NCBI RefSeq assembly: GCF_900106945.1
Contig: NZ_FNNE01000008.1
Span: forward strand, 113,719-177,718
From: Marinobacter mobilis
GTDB lineage: Bacteria; Pseudomonadota; Gammaproteobacteria; Pseudomonadales; Oleiphilaceae
DNA: 64,000 bases
Direction: 5' to 3'
A program made the translations under genes and the position numbers. Of this stretch, positions 26,874 through 37,246 are shown in pieces (the first letter of the stretch is position 1; every line of letters begins with the position of its first letter). The notes beneath the pieces were generated by a model that saw only the letters and a list, made by a program, of their open reading frames with translations, did not search any database and was not told where the DNA came from.

Positions 26874-27838
26874 CAGGTCTGTTTCCGGTACAGGTCGGGA
26901 TCGTCCGGGGATGGACGGGTCTTGAATCGTCGATGCATCCACAGGTACTGATCGGGATGGCGGCGGATTTCCTGTTCAATGGTGTGGTTGACCAGGGTGG
27001 CATCTTTCAGGTCGTCGCCGGAGGGGTAATCCAGAAGCGGCGGGTGGAAGTAGATGTCGTAGCCAGGCTTGCCCTCGCGCCGAAAATGGCTGAACGGAAT
27101 CACGGTGCAACCGCTGCGCTCGGTGATCCGGGACGTGGCGGTAATGCTGCCGGCAGGAACGTTAAAAAAGGGTGCGAAGACTATCCCCTTGCGGCCATAG
27201 TCCTGATCGGTGGCATACCACACGGTACGGTTCTGTTTCAGACGCTTCAGCAAACCCCGCAGGTCCTTGCTCCCCAGGGCAACGCCGTATCGGCGCTCCC
27301 GTGCCCGGGTCATGATCGCATTCATTAACGGATTGTTGTGATCCCGCTGCATGACGTCGGCCTCAATAAACAGTGATACCAGGCTGCCACCAAGATCCAG
27401 TGTACTGTAATGCCCTCCCAGAAGGAGGATGCCGTTGCCCCTGGCCTGGGCGGCCTCGATATGTTCCAGACCATGGACTTCGGTAATGGCGCGAAAGGCC
27501 TTGGGGTTCCGGAACCAGGCCAGGCCGATCTCCATGATGCCGATACCGTTTGAGTGAAAGGTTTTTCGCACCAGAGCCTGCTGCTCCGCGGGAGACTGCT
27601 CCGGAAAGCAGAGTCGGATATTGACCTCTGCGATGTGACGCCGGCGGGGAATCAGCCGGTAGGCCAGCTCGCCAATCCCTTTGCCCAAGACCCACTGGAG
27701 TCTGAGCGGCAGCTGCGCCATCAGCCACATCAGGCTGACAATGACCCAGGTGGGCCACCAGCGAGGGTGGAGGAATCTGGAATAACGGGTCTCCCGGGTG
27801 GACGTTCTTTGCTTGCTCACCGTGTTCTGGCCTGACAT
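26873..27838 (-). CDS. LpxL/HtrB-type lipid A acyltransferase, HX4D type
   Basis: 321 residues. After a basic N-terminus (SGQNTVSKQRTSTRE) comes a membrane helix (WPTWVIVSLMWLMAQLPL), then LIPRRRHIAEVNIRLCFPE, the catalytic GGHYSTLDLGG (HX4D), MQRDHNNPLMNAI and WYATDQDYGRKGIVFAPFF. This is the classical HtrB/LpxL arrangement (Kdo-dependent secondary acylation of lipid A from acyl-ACP). A TTG at 27868 would add ten residues; I use the ATG at 27838. First gene of the minus-strand unit reading toward the ELM1 gene and two glycosyltransferases; divergent from waaA. Confidence 0.88.
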   Translation of the reverse strand: MSGQNTVSKQRTSTRETRYSRFLHPRWWPTWVIVSLMWLMAQLPLRLQWVLGKGIGELAYRLIPRRRHIAEVNIRLCFPEQSPAEQQALVRKTFHSNGIGIMEIGLAWFRNPKAFRAITEVHGLEHIEAAQARGNGILLLGGHYSTLDLGGSLVSLFIEADVMQRDHNNPLMNAIMTRARERRYGVALGSKDLRGLLKRLKQNRTVWYATDQDYGRKGIVFAPFFNVPAGSITATSRITERSGCTVIPFSHFRREGKPGYDIYFHPPLLDYPSGDDLKDATLVNHTIEQEIRRHPDQYLWMHRRFKTRPSPDDPDLYRKQT

Positions 27839-27994
27839 TGATTTGGACAGGAAGTTTAGCAGGCTCAATACCCTGTACTAAAGTGGGAATGGCTGCCCTA
27901 TCAGTACCGTAGGCCTCGGCGAGTCGATCACACGTGGGCCATTGGGGGCGGGATTGGGTAGAATGGCCGCGCTTATCCTCTGTCCGGAGCTGTC

Positions 27995-29251
27995 ATGCTG
28001 CATTTTCTGTACTCGCTGGTCTTTCGTATTGCCCTGCCGTTTGTGCTCCTGCGTCTGTGGTGGGGTGGTCGTGGCAATGAAGAGGCCCGTATCGGCTGGC
28101 AGCAGAGAGTTGGATTTGTTCCCCGTTCAGAACAGCCGGTGATCTGGGTGCATGCGGTGTCTGTGGGCGAGACCATTGCCGCCGCGCCGTTGGTCAAGGC
28201 GTTGCTGCAGCGAATACCGGACACACCCATCCTGATGACCGCCATGACCCAGACCGGGCTGGCGCGGGCCCGGGCCATGTTTGGCGATCAGGTGCGTTAT
28301 GCCTATTCACCCTATGATACGCCTGGCGCCGTCAGGCGATTCCTGGCGCGGGTGAACCCTTGCGCCCTGGTGATTATGGAAACTGAACTCTGGCCCAACA
28401 TGATCACCCTTAGCCATGACCGGGACGTTCCGATGTTTCTGATCAATGCCCGGTTGTCGGAGCGGTCTGCTCAGGGTTATGAGCGGGTCAGCTCTCTGGT
28501 GACACCATTGCTCAACAGTATTACCTGGATTGCTGCCCAAGCTGATGACGATGCCAGCCGTTTCCTGCGTATCGGCGCTCAGGCGGAAACGGTGTCGGTC
28601 ACCGGCAGCATCAAATTCGATGTGGATATCAGTGCCAGCCTCCGTGACGCTGCCCGGGCGCTGAGGGCGCGGTTTGGCGTGGAGCGGCCAGTGTGGATTG
28701 CCGCCAGCACTCACCGGGGTGAGGATGAGCAAATATTACTGGCCCACCGGAAGGTACTGGCAAAGCACCCGGATTGCCTGTTGGTGATTGTGCCCCGGCA
28801 TCCTGAGCGTTTCGAAACAGTGGCGAAGCTGGTGGTGGATCAGGGCTTCTCCCTGTCCCGACGCTCGCTGGATCAATCGTCAGTGCAGACGCAGGTCTAT
28901 CTGGGCGACACCATGGGGGAGTTGCTGATGCTGTATGGGGCCGCCGATATCGCCTTTGTGGGAGGTTCGCTCATTGAGCGCGGTGGTCACAATCCGCTGG
29001 AGCCGGCGGCGTGGGGAATGCCGGTTCTGTCGGGTCCTCATGTCTTCAACTTTGAGACGATCTATGGCGGCTTGCGTGCCCGGGAGGGCGTTTACATTAC
29101 GCCGGGTAGTGATGATCTGGCGAACCATCTCCACGATCTGATCGTCGACCGGGAGGCGGCAAACCGGGCTGGTACCAACGCACTGGCCGTGGTGGAGGCG
29201 AATCGGGGGGCGCTCGAGCGGGTGGTTGACGGGATCGTTGGGCGAGTCTGA
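27995..29251 (+). CDS. waaA: 3-deoxy-D-manno-octulosonic acid (Kdo) transferase
   Basis: GT30 enzyme of 418 residues that attaches Kdo to lipid IVA at the inner face of the inner membrane. It has one N-terminal anchor helix (LHFLYSLVFRIALPFVLLRL), then WVHAVSVGETIAAAPLV with the conserved glutamate, TMTQTGLARA-type strand, METELWPNMI, ARLSERSAQGY, VTGSIKFD, ASTHRGEDE, VPRHPERF and GGSLIERGGHNPLEPA. GGAG lies six nt before the ATG. A TAGAAT box at 27959-27964 could be its -10. With kdkA nearby, the enzyme may be monofunctional (one Kdo), which is an inference. Confidence 0.96.
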   Translation: MLHFLYSLVFRIALPFVLLRLWWGGRGNEEARIGWQQRVGFVPRSEQPVIWVHAVSVGETIAAAPLVKALLQRIPDTPILMTAMTQTGLARARAMFGDQVRYAYSPYDTPGAVRRFLARVNPCALVIMETELWPNMITLSHDRDVPMFLINARLSERSAQGYERVSSLVTPLLNSITWIAAQADDDASRFLRIGAQAETVSVTGSIKFDVDISASLRDAARALRARFGVERPVWIAASTHRGEDEQILLAHRKVLAKHPDCLLVIVPRHPERFETVAKLVVDQGFSLSRRSLDQSSVQTQVYLGDTMGELLMLYGAADIAFVGGSLIERGGHNPLEPAAWGMPVLSGPHVFNFETIYGGLRAREGVYITPGSDDLANHLHDLIVDREAANRAGTNALAVVEANRGALERVVDGIVGRV

Positions 29252-29264
29252 TTTAGATCCAGTT

Positions 29265-29293
29265 TCCTGCGGGCAGACTGGCTACCCGCAGGA
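29265..29293. terminator. Hairpin between convergent waaA and tolC
   Basis: TCCTGCGGG (29265-29273) and CCCGCAGGA (29285-29293) form a perfect 9-bp stem with an 11-nt loop in the 57-nt gap between two convergent genes. Neither side has a strong T tract, so it may stop transcription poorly or need Rho. Confidence 0.42.
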
Positions 29294-29308
29294 GAATCTC
29301 CGAACCTG

Positions 29309-30670
29309 TTACCGGGCGGCGGCTGCATCCTCGGCTTCGTTGGCCAGGGCTTCAATACCCGGTGCGGAAGCGCTCAGCCAGTTGTTGAGGTCCATCAGGT
29401 CCTGTGGGCTCAGGGTGCCGGCAGACAGCTTCAGGGTCAGGGTGTTGACGACGTAATCGTAGCGGGCATTGGAGTAGTCCCGCAGGGATTCATAGTAGTT
29501 TCGCTCGGCGTCGAGCACTTCCACAATATTCCGGGTGCCCACCTCGTAGCCGGCCCGGGTTGCGTCGAGGGCGCTGCGGCGGGAAATGATGGTCTGGTAA
29601 AGTGATGACGCTGTCTCGACGTTGTTGTTCACCGTCAGGTACAGGCTGCGGGTGTTGACGCTGACGTCCCGGCGGATGGTTTCCAGACTTTGCTGGGTAG
29701 CCTCAAGCAGGGAACGCTGTTGGCGAACGCTGGCCTGAGTGCCGCCACCGGTGTAGATGGGAACGGTCAGAGTCAGGCTGACGGAGCCTTCGGTCGTGGT
29801 GCCGTCGTTCGGCGCGAAAAAGGCGCCATCCACGTCGGCTTCGCCATAGGAGGCGTTCAGATCCAAGGTCGGGTAATGGCCCGACTTTGCGGTTGCCAGA
29901 TTGGCTTCGCTGGTTTGCAGGTCGTACTGGGCCGCCTGCACATTCCAGTTCTGCTCAAGGGCCGTGTCCACCCATGCTGACGGATCCTGGGGCTCAGGCT
30001 GGCTGAGCGGGAACTCCTGCTTCAGGTTGTCCACGGTGTCGGCGTATTCGCCAGTCAGGCGGGCCAGGCGCTCGTGGGCGATGTTCAGATTGTTTGCGGC
30101 GGCAATACGAACACTCCGGGCGGCATCGTAGCCGGCGCGGGATTCGTAGACATCGGTAATGGCGATCAGGCCAACGTCGAAGCGTTCCTGGGACTGTTCG
30201 TACTGGCGTTGGAAGGCTTTTTCTGCGGCCTGGGTGGTGGTCAGGTTATCCGCCGCCCGCAAGACGTTGAAATACGCGGTGGCCGCATTCAGCATCAGCT
30301 GCTGTTGGGCGAGGTTGTACTGGGCCCGAGCCGATTCGCTCTGGAATTTACTGGCGTCGTACTGGTACCAGTCATCCGCCCGGAACAGTGGTTGGGTCAG
30401 CTGGACGCCATATGAGAGCGTGCGTGCACCGTTGTCGATGGCAGGGCCGTCCTGGTCGGTGTAATCGGCGTCGCCGAAGGCAAAAATCTGTGGCAGCAGG
30501 GTGCTTTGACTGATGTCGACGCTGGCCTGCTGGGCTTCGTAACTGGCCCGTGCGGAAGCGATGCCGGAATCGTAGGAGAGAGCCTTTTCGTATGTTTCGA
30601 TCAGGTTCAGGGACAGTGCCGGCTGGGCACTGAGCAGCCCTATCAATCCGCTTAGCAATCGTTTTTTCAT
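29309..30670 (-). CDS. tolC: TolC-family outer membrane efflux channel
   Basis: 453 residues from the ATG at 30670, which has AGGAG a few nt upstream; the frame is open further to 30781 without homology. A signal peptide (MKKRLLSGLIGLLSAQPALS) precedes LNLIETYEKALSYDSGIASARA, the opening of the TolC coiled-coil helices. Two OEP repeats follow, with STLLPQIFAFGDADY, ITDVYESRAGYDAA, SGHYPTLDLNASYG and VGTRNIVEVLDAERNYYES, all standard. It forms the trimeric outer-membrane exit duct for type I secretion and tripartite efflux pumps. Divergent from thiC; convergent with waaA, as in pseudomonads. Confidence 0.94.
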   Translation of the reverse strand: MKKRLLSGLIGLLSAQPALSLNLIETYEKALSYDSGIASARASYEAQQASVDISQSTLLPQIFAFGDADYTDQDGPAIDNGARTLSYGVQLTQPLFRADDWYQYDASKFQSESARAQYNLAQQQLMLNAATAYFNVLRAADNLTTTQAAEKAFQRQYEQSQERFDVGLIAITDVYESRAGYDAARSVRIAAANNLNIAHERLARLTGEYADTVDNLKQEFPLSQPEPQDPSAWVDTALEQNWNVQAAQYDLQTSEANLATAKSGHYPTLDLNASYGEADVDGAFFAPNDGTTTEGSVSLTLTVPIYTGGGTQASVRQQRSLLEATQQSLETIRRDVSVNTRSLYLTVNNNVETASSLYQTIISRRSALDATRAGYEVGTRNIVEVLDAERNYYESLRDYSNARYDYVVNTLTLKLSAGTLSPQDLMDLNNWLSASAPGIEALANEAEDAAAAR

Positions 30671-30837
30671 GTCATCTCCTAGTAGGGGAATGCCAGAGTT
30701 GCCGGCATTTGAAATCCTTGACGGGCCTGCGCGGTCATTATGGACAATAATCAACCCGATCTCTACACTTGCATCTGGCACCTAAATTGTCGGCTACGGT
30801 TGGTATTGCAGGGTGCCAAAAACTGACTTATCGCGTC

Positions 30838-32941
<2,104 letters not shown>

Positions 32942-32969
32942 CCGGGCGACGCTTGCCAAGGTGGAGGGG

Positions 32970-33006
32970 CACCGGCTATCGTTGGCCGGTGACCTTTCAT
33001 TTTTTC
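32970..33006 (+). terminator. Rho-independent terminator after thiC
   Basis: CACCGGC (32970-32976) and GCCGGTG (32985-32991) make a 7-bp stem with an 8-nt loop, followed by a T-rich stretch ending in six T residues (32999-33004). The stem starts 29 nt after the thiC stop and lies before the nudF start, so nudF probably has its own promoter or depends on readthrough. Confidence 0.55.
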
Positions 33007-33023
33007 GACAGAGCGATCCAGTG

Positions 33024-33662
33024 ATGCCTACAGAAAACGCTGTGGGGCCGTTTCAGTTCGGCCAGCACGATGTGCGGATTGAGCGCCGGGAAACGGTGTT
33101 TCAGGGTTTTTTTCGCATGGACAAGCTCTGGCTGACCCATCCCCGATTTGGTGGTGATGAGATGCCGCTGTTTACCCGCGAGTTATTTATCCGCGGGGAT
33201 GCGACCTGTGTTTTGCCTTATGACCCGGATCGCGATGAGGTCGTCCTGCTGGAGCAGTTCCGGCCAGGGGTATTGGGGCGGGAGCAGTCGCCCTGGTTGC
33301 TGGAGCTGGTGGCCGGCATGAATGAGGATGGTGAAACCCCGGAGCAGGTGGCCCAACGGGAGGGGCAGGAGGAAGCTGGACTGCAGTTCGGGCAGTTGGA
33401 GAAAATCTGCGAATACCTGGTGTCTCCGGGTGGTACGACCGAGCTTATTCACCTGTATTGTGGGCAGGTGTCCTCCGAGCATGCCGGCGGAGTTCACGGG
33501 ATTGAAGCCGAGCATGAGGATATCCGCGTTCATGTCGTGGCATTCGACGAGGCTGTGGCGATGATCGCCGATGGGCGTATTAACAATGCGGCGGCCATCA
33601 TTGCGCTGCAATGGCTGCAACTTCACCGTCAGCGGATCCGTCAGAGCTGGAGCGCGCCATGA
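33024..33662 (+). CDS. nudF: ADP-ribose pyrophosphatase (Nudix hydrolase)
   Basis: 212 residues from the ATG at 33024; the frame is open back into the thiC end but homology starts here. The Nudix box is GMNEDGETPEQVAQREGQEEAGL, fitting Gx5Ex7RExxEExG, preceded by VVLLEQFRPGV and followed by YLVSPGGTTELIHLYCGQV, which identifies the ADP-ribose class. It cleaves ADP-ribose to AMP and ribose 5-phosphate in the cytoplasm. The stop overlaps the next gene start by 4 nt; the nudF-yqiB-cpdA-yqiA order is conserved in gammaproteobacteria. Confidence 0.93.
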   Translation: MPTENAVGPFQFGQHDVRIERRETVFQGFFRMDKLWLTHPRFGGDEMPLFTRELFIRGDATCVLPYDPDRDEVVLLEQFRPGVLGREQSPWLLELVAGMNEDGETPEQVAQREGQEEAGLQFGQLEKICEYLVSPGGTTELIHLYCGQVSSEHAGGVHGIEAEHEDIRVHVVAFDEAVAMIADGRINNAAAIIALQWLQLHRQRIRQSWSAP

Positions 33663-34132
33663 CGGAATGGGTCATGAAACCGCGACGTTATGTGCCCGAC
33701 CTTCGTCGTCTGGGCGCGCTGTGCGAAGGTAACTATCGGCGCCTGGAACAGTTGCGTCAGGTCGAGAGCATTGGGCAGCCGTGCTCCGAATTTGAGTTGC
33801 ACCGCAACGACACATACTTGGGGCGAGTCCGTATTCAGGTTCTGCAGACCGCCAAGTACACGGAAACCCTGCTGCTTGAGCAGATCCACAATGGTGGGCG
33901 CTGGCTCAATAACCCTGAACTGACCGTTCGCGTATACCACGATGCCGGCATGGCCGAAGTGATTAGCTGGCGCCGTGAAAAACGCATCGCTCCGGTCAAT
34001 GACTACCCCAATCGCTTCATGCATCATCCCGACGAGAAAGTTCAGGTAAACAGTTTTCTGGCGGATTGGCTGGACTTCTGTCTCAGGTTCGGCCACGCCC
34101 CGTTTGAGCTTGTGACTTGGACCAATGGCTAA
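33659..34132 (+). CDS. yqiB: DUF1249 protein YqiB
   Basis: 157 residues, start ATG overlapping the nudF stop (ATGA). MKPRRYVPDLRRLGALCEGNY, FELHRNDTYLGRVRIQVLQ, YTETLLLEQ, LTVRVYHDAGMAEVISWRRE and the C-terminal LADWLDFCLRFGHA match the YqiB family. No known catalytic motif or membrane segment; probably cytoplasmic. Function is unknown, although the gene is fixed between nudF and cpdA. The track's longer frame from 33611 lies inside nudF and is not the start. Confidence 0.9.
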   Translation: MTEWVMKPRRYVPDLRRLGALCEGNYRRLEQLRQVESIGQPCSEFELHRNDTYLGRVRIQVLQTAKYTETLLLEQIHNGGRWLNNPELTVRVYHDAGMAEVISWRREKRIAPVNDYPNRFMHHPDEKVQVNSFLADWLDFCLRFGHAPFELVTWTNG

Positions 34133-34257
34133 TGCGAACTGATTGATTGTTGAGTGGAATGTGACACCTATTCAGGAATCATGACTGGAAACTCAATAAC
34201 CTCAGTCGATCAAGGTATTGCAAAGGGGCAGTACGACAAACCAACGATTCAGGTGTT

Positions 34258-35061
34258 ATGACGCAACGCGACGACACAAAGCGCCTCCGGGTACTGCAAC
34301 TGACAGATCCGCATTTGATGGCGGATCCACAGGGCAGGCTTCTCGGTATAAATACCCGCGACAGCCTCGATGCGGTCATTGCTCAGGTACGCCAGGAACG
34401 TCCCGAGCCTGACCTTGTGCTGGTGACCGGGGATCTGGCCCAGGATGCTTCGGAAAGCGCCTACCGGGAACTGTCCCGAAAGCTCTCGGTGTTTGATGGT
34501 CCGGTTCTGTGGATGTCCGGTAATCATGACGACTCCGGGTTACTCGGACGTCTGGCCGGCCCGGACGCCTCCTGCAAGCACCTGATCGCTGGCGGCTGGC
34601 AGTTCGTGCTGCTGGATTCGTCGGTGCATCGCAAGGTTCACGGCCACCTGACCGAGACTGAACTGGCCTTCCTGGAAACCACCCTGAGTGAAAATGAACC
34701 GCTGCCAACGTTGGTGGCGCTGCATCATCACCCGGTCGATATCGGCTCTGGCTGGATGGACAACATCGGGCTGAAAAACCGGGATGCGTTCTGGCAGGTG
34801 CTGGATCGCTTTCCTCAGGTTCGGGTGGTGTTGTGGGGACATATCCATCAGGAATGGGATCAGGTGCGGAACGGAGTGCGCCTGTTGGCGACGCCATCAA
34901 CCTGTATCCAGTTCAAGGGTGGCTCAGACGACTTCGCGGTGGATGAGCTGGCGCCTGGCTACCGCTGGTTTGAGTTGTTGCCCTCCGGCGCGGTGGAAAC
35001 GGAAGTTGGGCGAACCTCCGGATTTGCGTTCGAGCCGGACGTGAACAGCACAGGTTACTGA
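34258..35061 (+). CDS. cpdA: 3',5'-cyclic-AMP phosphodiesterase (class III, metallophosphoesterase)
   Basis: 267-residue calcineurin-like phosphoesterase. Metal-binding motifs are in order: LTDPHLM (DxH), VTGDLAQD (GDxxxD), MSGNHDD (GNHD), LHHHPVD and WGHIHQE (GHxH). The class III cAMP phosphodiesterase assignment rests on similarity of layout and the conserved yqiB-cpdA-yqiA order. It would lower cAMP and so tune CRP/Vfr-type regulation. AGGTG lies just before the ATG. The TGA overlaps the yqiA start (TGATG). Confidence 0.9.
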   Translation: MTQRDDTKRLRVLQLTDPHLMADPQGRLLGINTRDSLDAVIAQVRQERPEPDLVLVTGDLAQDASESAYRELSRKLSVFDGPVLWMSGNHDDSGLLGRLAGPDASCKHLIAGGWQFVLLDSSVHRKVHGHLTETELAFLETTLSENEPLPTLVALHHHPVDIGSGWMDNIGLKNRDAFWQVLDRFPQVRVVLWGHIHQEWDQVRNGVRLLATPSTCIQFKGGSDDFAVDELAPGYRWFELLPSGAVETEVGRTSGFAFEPDVNSTGY

Positions 35062-35669
35062 TGTCTCTGAAACCGGCCATTGTTTATCTGCACGGCTTTA
35101 ACAGTTCCCCCCGCTCTTTGAAAGCCAATGAGCTGCGGACCTGGTTGCCAGACCTGAATCCTGATATTGAACTGCTGGTGCCGGAACTGGGCTTCGACCC
35201 GACTCAGGCTTACCAGCGTGCGAGCGCTGTTCTGACGTCGGTCTCCGGCCGCCCGCTCGGCATTATCGGAAGCTCCCTGGGTGGCTTCTATGCAGCGGCG
35301 TTGAGTCAGCAGTTCGGTGTGCCGGCGGCGCTGATCAACCCCGCCGTTCGCCCCTACGATCTCCTGCACGACTACCTGGGGCCCCAGCACAATCCCTATA
35401 CCGGTGAAGACTATCTCCTGACTGTTGACCACATGGCGGCTCTGAGGCGCCTGGATCCGGGCGTCATTCGCAGCCCGGGCAAGCTGCTGCTATTACTTCA
35501 AAGTGGGGATGAGACCCTGGATTATCGGGCTGCGCTGCAGCGCTATCCGGGCTCACCAGCCTGGATTCAGGCCGGTGGAGACCACCGTTTCCAGAATTTC
35601 GACGTGGTGGTGCCGGCAATACTGGCATTTTTTGCTATGACCCGACGGGACACCAGCCCTCGCGGGTAA
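35061..35669 (+). CDS. yqiA: YqiA-type alpha/beta-hydrolase (esterase)
   Basis: 202 residues of compact alpha/beta-hydrolase fold. IVYLHGFNSSPRSLKANEL is the oxyanion-hole region, IIGSSLGGFYAA holds the nucleophile serine (GxSxGG), LLLQSGDETLDY supplies the acid and AGGDHRFQNFD the histidine. E. coli YqiA hydrolyses short acyl esters; the physiological substrate is not known. Coupled to cpdA. In many relatives parE follows; here gcvH comes next instead. Confidence 0.9.
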   Translation: MSLKPAIVYLHGFNSSPRSLKANELRTWLPDLNPDIELLVPELGFDPTQAYQRASAVLTSVSGRPLGIIGSSLGGFYAAALSQQFGVPAALINPAVRPYDLLHDYLGPQHNPYTGEDYLLTVDHMAALRRLDPGVIRSPGKLLLLLQSGDETLDYRAALQRYPGSPAWIQAGGDHRFQNFDVVVPAILAFFAMTRRDTSPRG

Positions 35670-35728
35670 TGGAGTCTGGTGGGTAATATCGGGTAAACTT
35701 CGCAGAAAAGACGCCAAGGATTCTAAAA

Positions 35729-36121
35729 ATGAGCGAAATTCCAGCCAACGTAAAATACATTGAAACCCATCAATGGGTGCGGCTTGAAGGGGATGGCACG
35801 GCAACGGTTGGTATAACCGATTTTGCCCAGGAACAGCTGGGTGACGTGGTCTACATTGGTTTGCCGGAAGTCGGTGCTACCGTCAATGGTGGCGAAGAGG
35901 CCGGAGTGGCTGAATCGGTCAAGTCCGCGTCCGACGTGTTCAGTCCGGTTACCGGTGAGGTACTGGCCATCAACGAAAGCCTGGAAGATGAACCGGAAAT
36001 GGTGAATGAAGATCCATACGGGGAAGGCTGGCTGTTCAAGGTCAAGCTGGCCGATGAAGGTGAGCTTGATAGCCTGATGGACGCAGACACCTACGCCGAG
36101 CTGGTTGCCGAGCAGGAGTAA
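35729..36121 (+). CDS. gcvH: Glycine cleavage system H protein
   Basis: 130-residue lipoyl carrier that shuttles the aminomethyl group between the P, T and L proteins of glycine cleavage. The lipoylation site is Lys65 in ESVKSASDVFSPVTGEV. HQWVRLEGDGTATVGITDFAQEQLGD and the C-terminal EGWLFKVK fit the family closely. AAGGA lies nine nt before the ATG. No gcvT or gcvP is present in the window, so the partners are encoded elsewhere. Confidence 0.96.
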   Translation: MSEIPANVKYIETHQWVRLEGDGTATVGITDFAQEQLGDVVYIGLPEVGATVNGGEEAGVAESVKSASDVFSPVTGEVLAINESLEDEPEMVNEDPYGEGWLFKVKLADEGELDSLMDADTYAELVAEQE

Positions 36122-36139
36122 CGCCGGGATTTCAGCCTG

Positions 36140-36167
36140 TCGGGGCAGGGCGGAGCTCTGTCCCCGA
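36140..36167. terminator. Possible hairpin between convergent gcvH and HDOD gene
   Basis: TCGGGGCAG and CTGTCCCCGA pair with one bulged base across a short loop, 19 nt after the gcvH stop and 20 nt before the stop of the opposing gene. The T tract is weak. Confidence 0.35.
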
Positions 36168-36187
36168 TCCTTTGGTCGTCTGGCTCG

Positions 36188-37060
36188 CTAGTCTCCGTGA
36201 ATGTCGATCCCCAGGTCACGGAAGTTTTCCGCCATTGTCTCCAGGTCGTAGCTGCTCAGACCTACGTACTCCAGTACGCCTTTCTTGACCCGTTCCCATT
36301 CATAGTCCTGATCCTGCTGGCCAAGGATGCTGAAGTTACCGCACAGGTGCTCGGCGATCTTGAGGATGGCCAGTAAGGTTTTCTTGTTGCCCGGGGTATT
36401 GTCGCCCGGCTGGAACACCTGATCGGTGTTGTGGTGCTCGGCAATGGCTTCGCAGATGTGCCGGGGCAGGTTCCAGGATTTGGCCGTGTAATAACCAACC
36501 ACCGCGTGATTGGTGTTGAAATATCGGTTTTCGGTGTCGGTGATCTTGGTCTCCGGTTGGCTGTAGGCCTCAATCATCACATCGTCGTAATCGGCGAAGC
36601 GGTTCAGCATCAGCGGGATACCCGCGTTGTGAAACAGGCCCAGCGCATAAGACTCATCGGGGTTGCGGGCACCAATCTGTTTGGCAATGGTGGCCGATGC
36701 CATGGCGATATCGGTGGCGGTGTCCCAGAAGCGGGTCAGCCGGATGATCGCTTCATCGGACATCTCCCCCTTGATCGACAGACCGTTCACGATATTGACC
36801 ACGGTGGCAGGTCCAAGCAGATCGAGGGCCTGCTCGATAGAGGTGATCTTGTTTGTCAGGCCATAGAACGGGGAATTCACAAACTTCAGCATCATGCCCG
36901 ACAGCGAGACATCCTGACGGATCAGTCGGGCGATCTGGCTGTTGTCTTGGGACGGCATAGCCTGTTCCATCTGCAGGTCCACCAGAATCTGCGGCTGAGG
37001 AGGGACTCGAATACCCTGCAGGACATTGTGGATCTGCTCTTCAGTAAGCTCTGCGGCCAT
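36188..37060 (-). CDS. HDOD-domain protein
   Basis: 290 residues consisting almost wholly of an HDOD domain (about residues 18-220), the catalytically dead relative of HD phosphohydrolases used in signalling. PPQPQILVDLQMEQAM, IARLIRQDVSLSGMMLKFVNSPFYG, ITSIEQALDLLGPATVVNIV and a central ARNPDESYALGLFHNAGIPLML are typical. No receiver or GGDEF domain is attached. Role unknown; HDOD proteins often act in stress, motility or secretion control. Transcribed alone, divergent from rlmI. Confidence 0.9.
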   Translation of the reverse strand: MAAELTEEQIHNVLQGIRVPPQPQILVDLQMEQAMPSQDNSQIARLIRQDVSLSGMMLKFVNSPFYGLTNKITSIEQALDLLGPATVVNIVNGLSIKGEMSDEAIIRLTRFWDTATDIAMASATIAKQIGARNPDESYALGLFHNAGIPLMLNRFADYDDVMIEAYSQPETKITDTENRYFNTNHAVVGYYTAKSWNLPRHICEAIAEHHNTDQVFQPGDNTPGNKKTLLAILKIAEHLCGNFSILGQQDQDYEWERVKKGVLEYVGLSSYDLETMAENFRDLGIDIHGD

Positions 37061-37157
37061 GGCCTGCTATCCTGGACGACGACGTCAACAGTGTAGTCTG
37101 ACGCGTTCATTTTCGCTGTTACAGACCTCCGGCCAACTGTAACAATGTTTGCTGGGG

Positions 37158-37163
37158 TATAAT
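37158..37163 (+). promoter_or_regulatory. Perfect -10 box upstream of rlmI
   Basis: TATAAT preceded by GGGG and followed by CCGCGC, 84 nt before the rlmI ATG. No convincing -35 is seen at 16-18 nt upstream, so activity may depend on an activator or on other contacts. Confidence 0.42.
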
Positions 37164-37246
37164 CCGCGCTTTGCCTTCGGTCTGCGATCCCGGCTTTTGC
37201 CCGCGGCCGGCCGACGGCTCATCGACCAACCTGAAAGGCAGCAACC

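Noticed and set aside
33024..33662. NudF Nudix box has Gly at the small/hydrophobic position after RE (REGQEEAGL)
   Set aside because: E. coli-type enzymes have Ala at this place, so Gly is a mild change and all catalytic acids are present; not evidence of loss of function.
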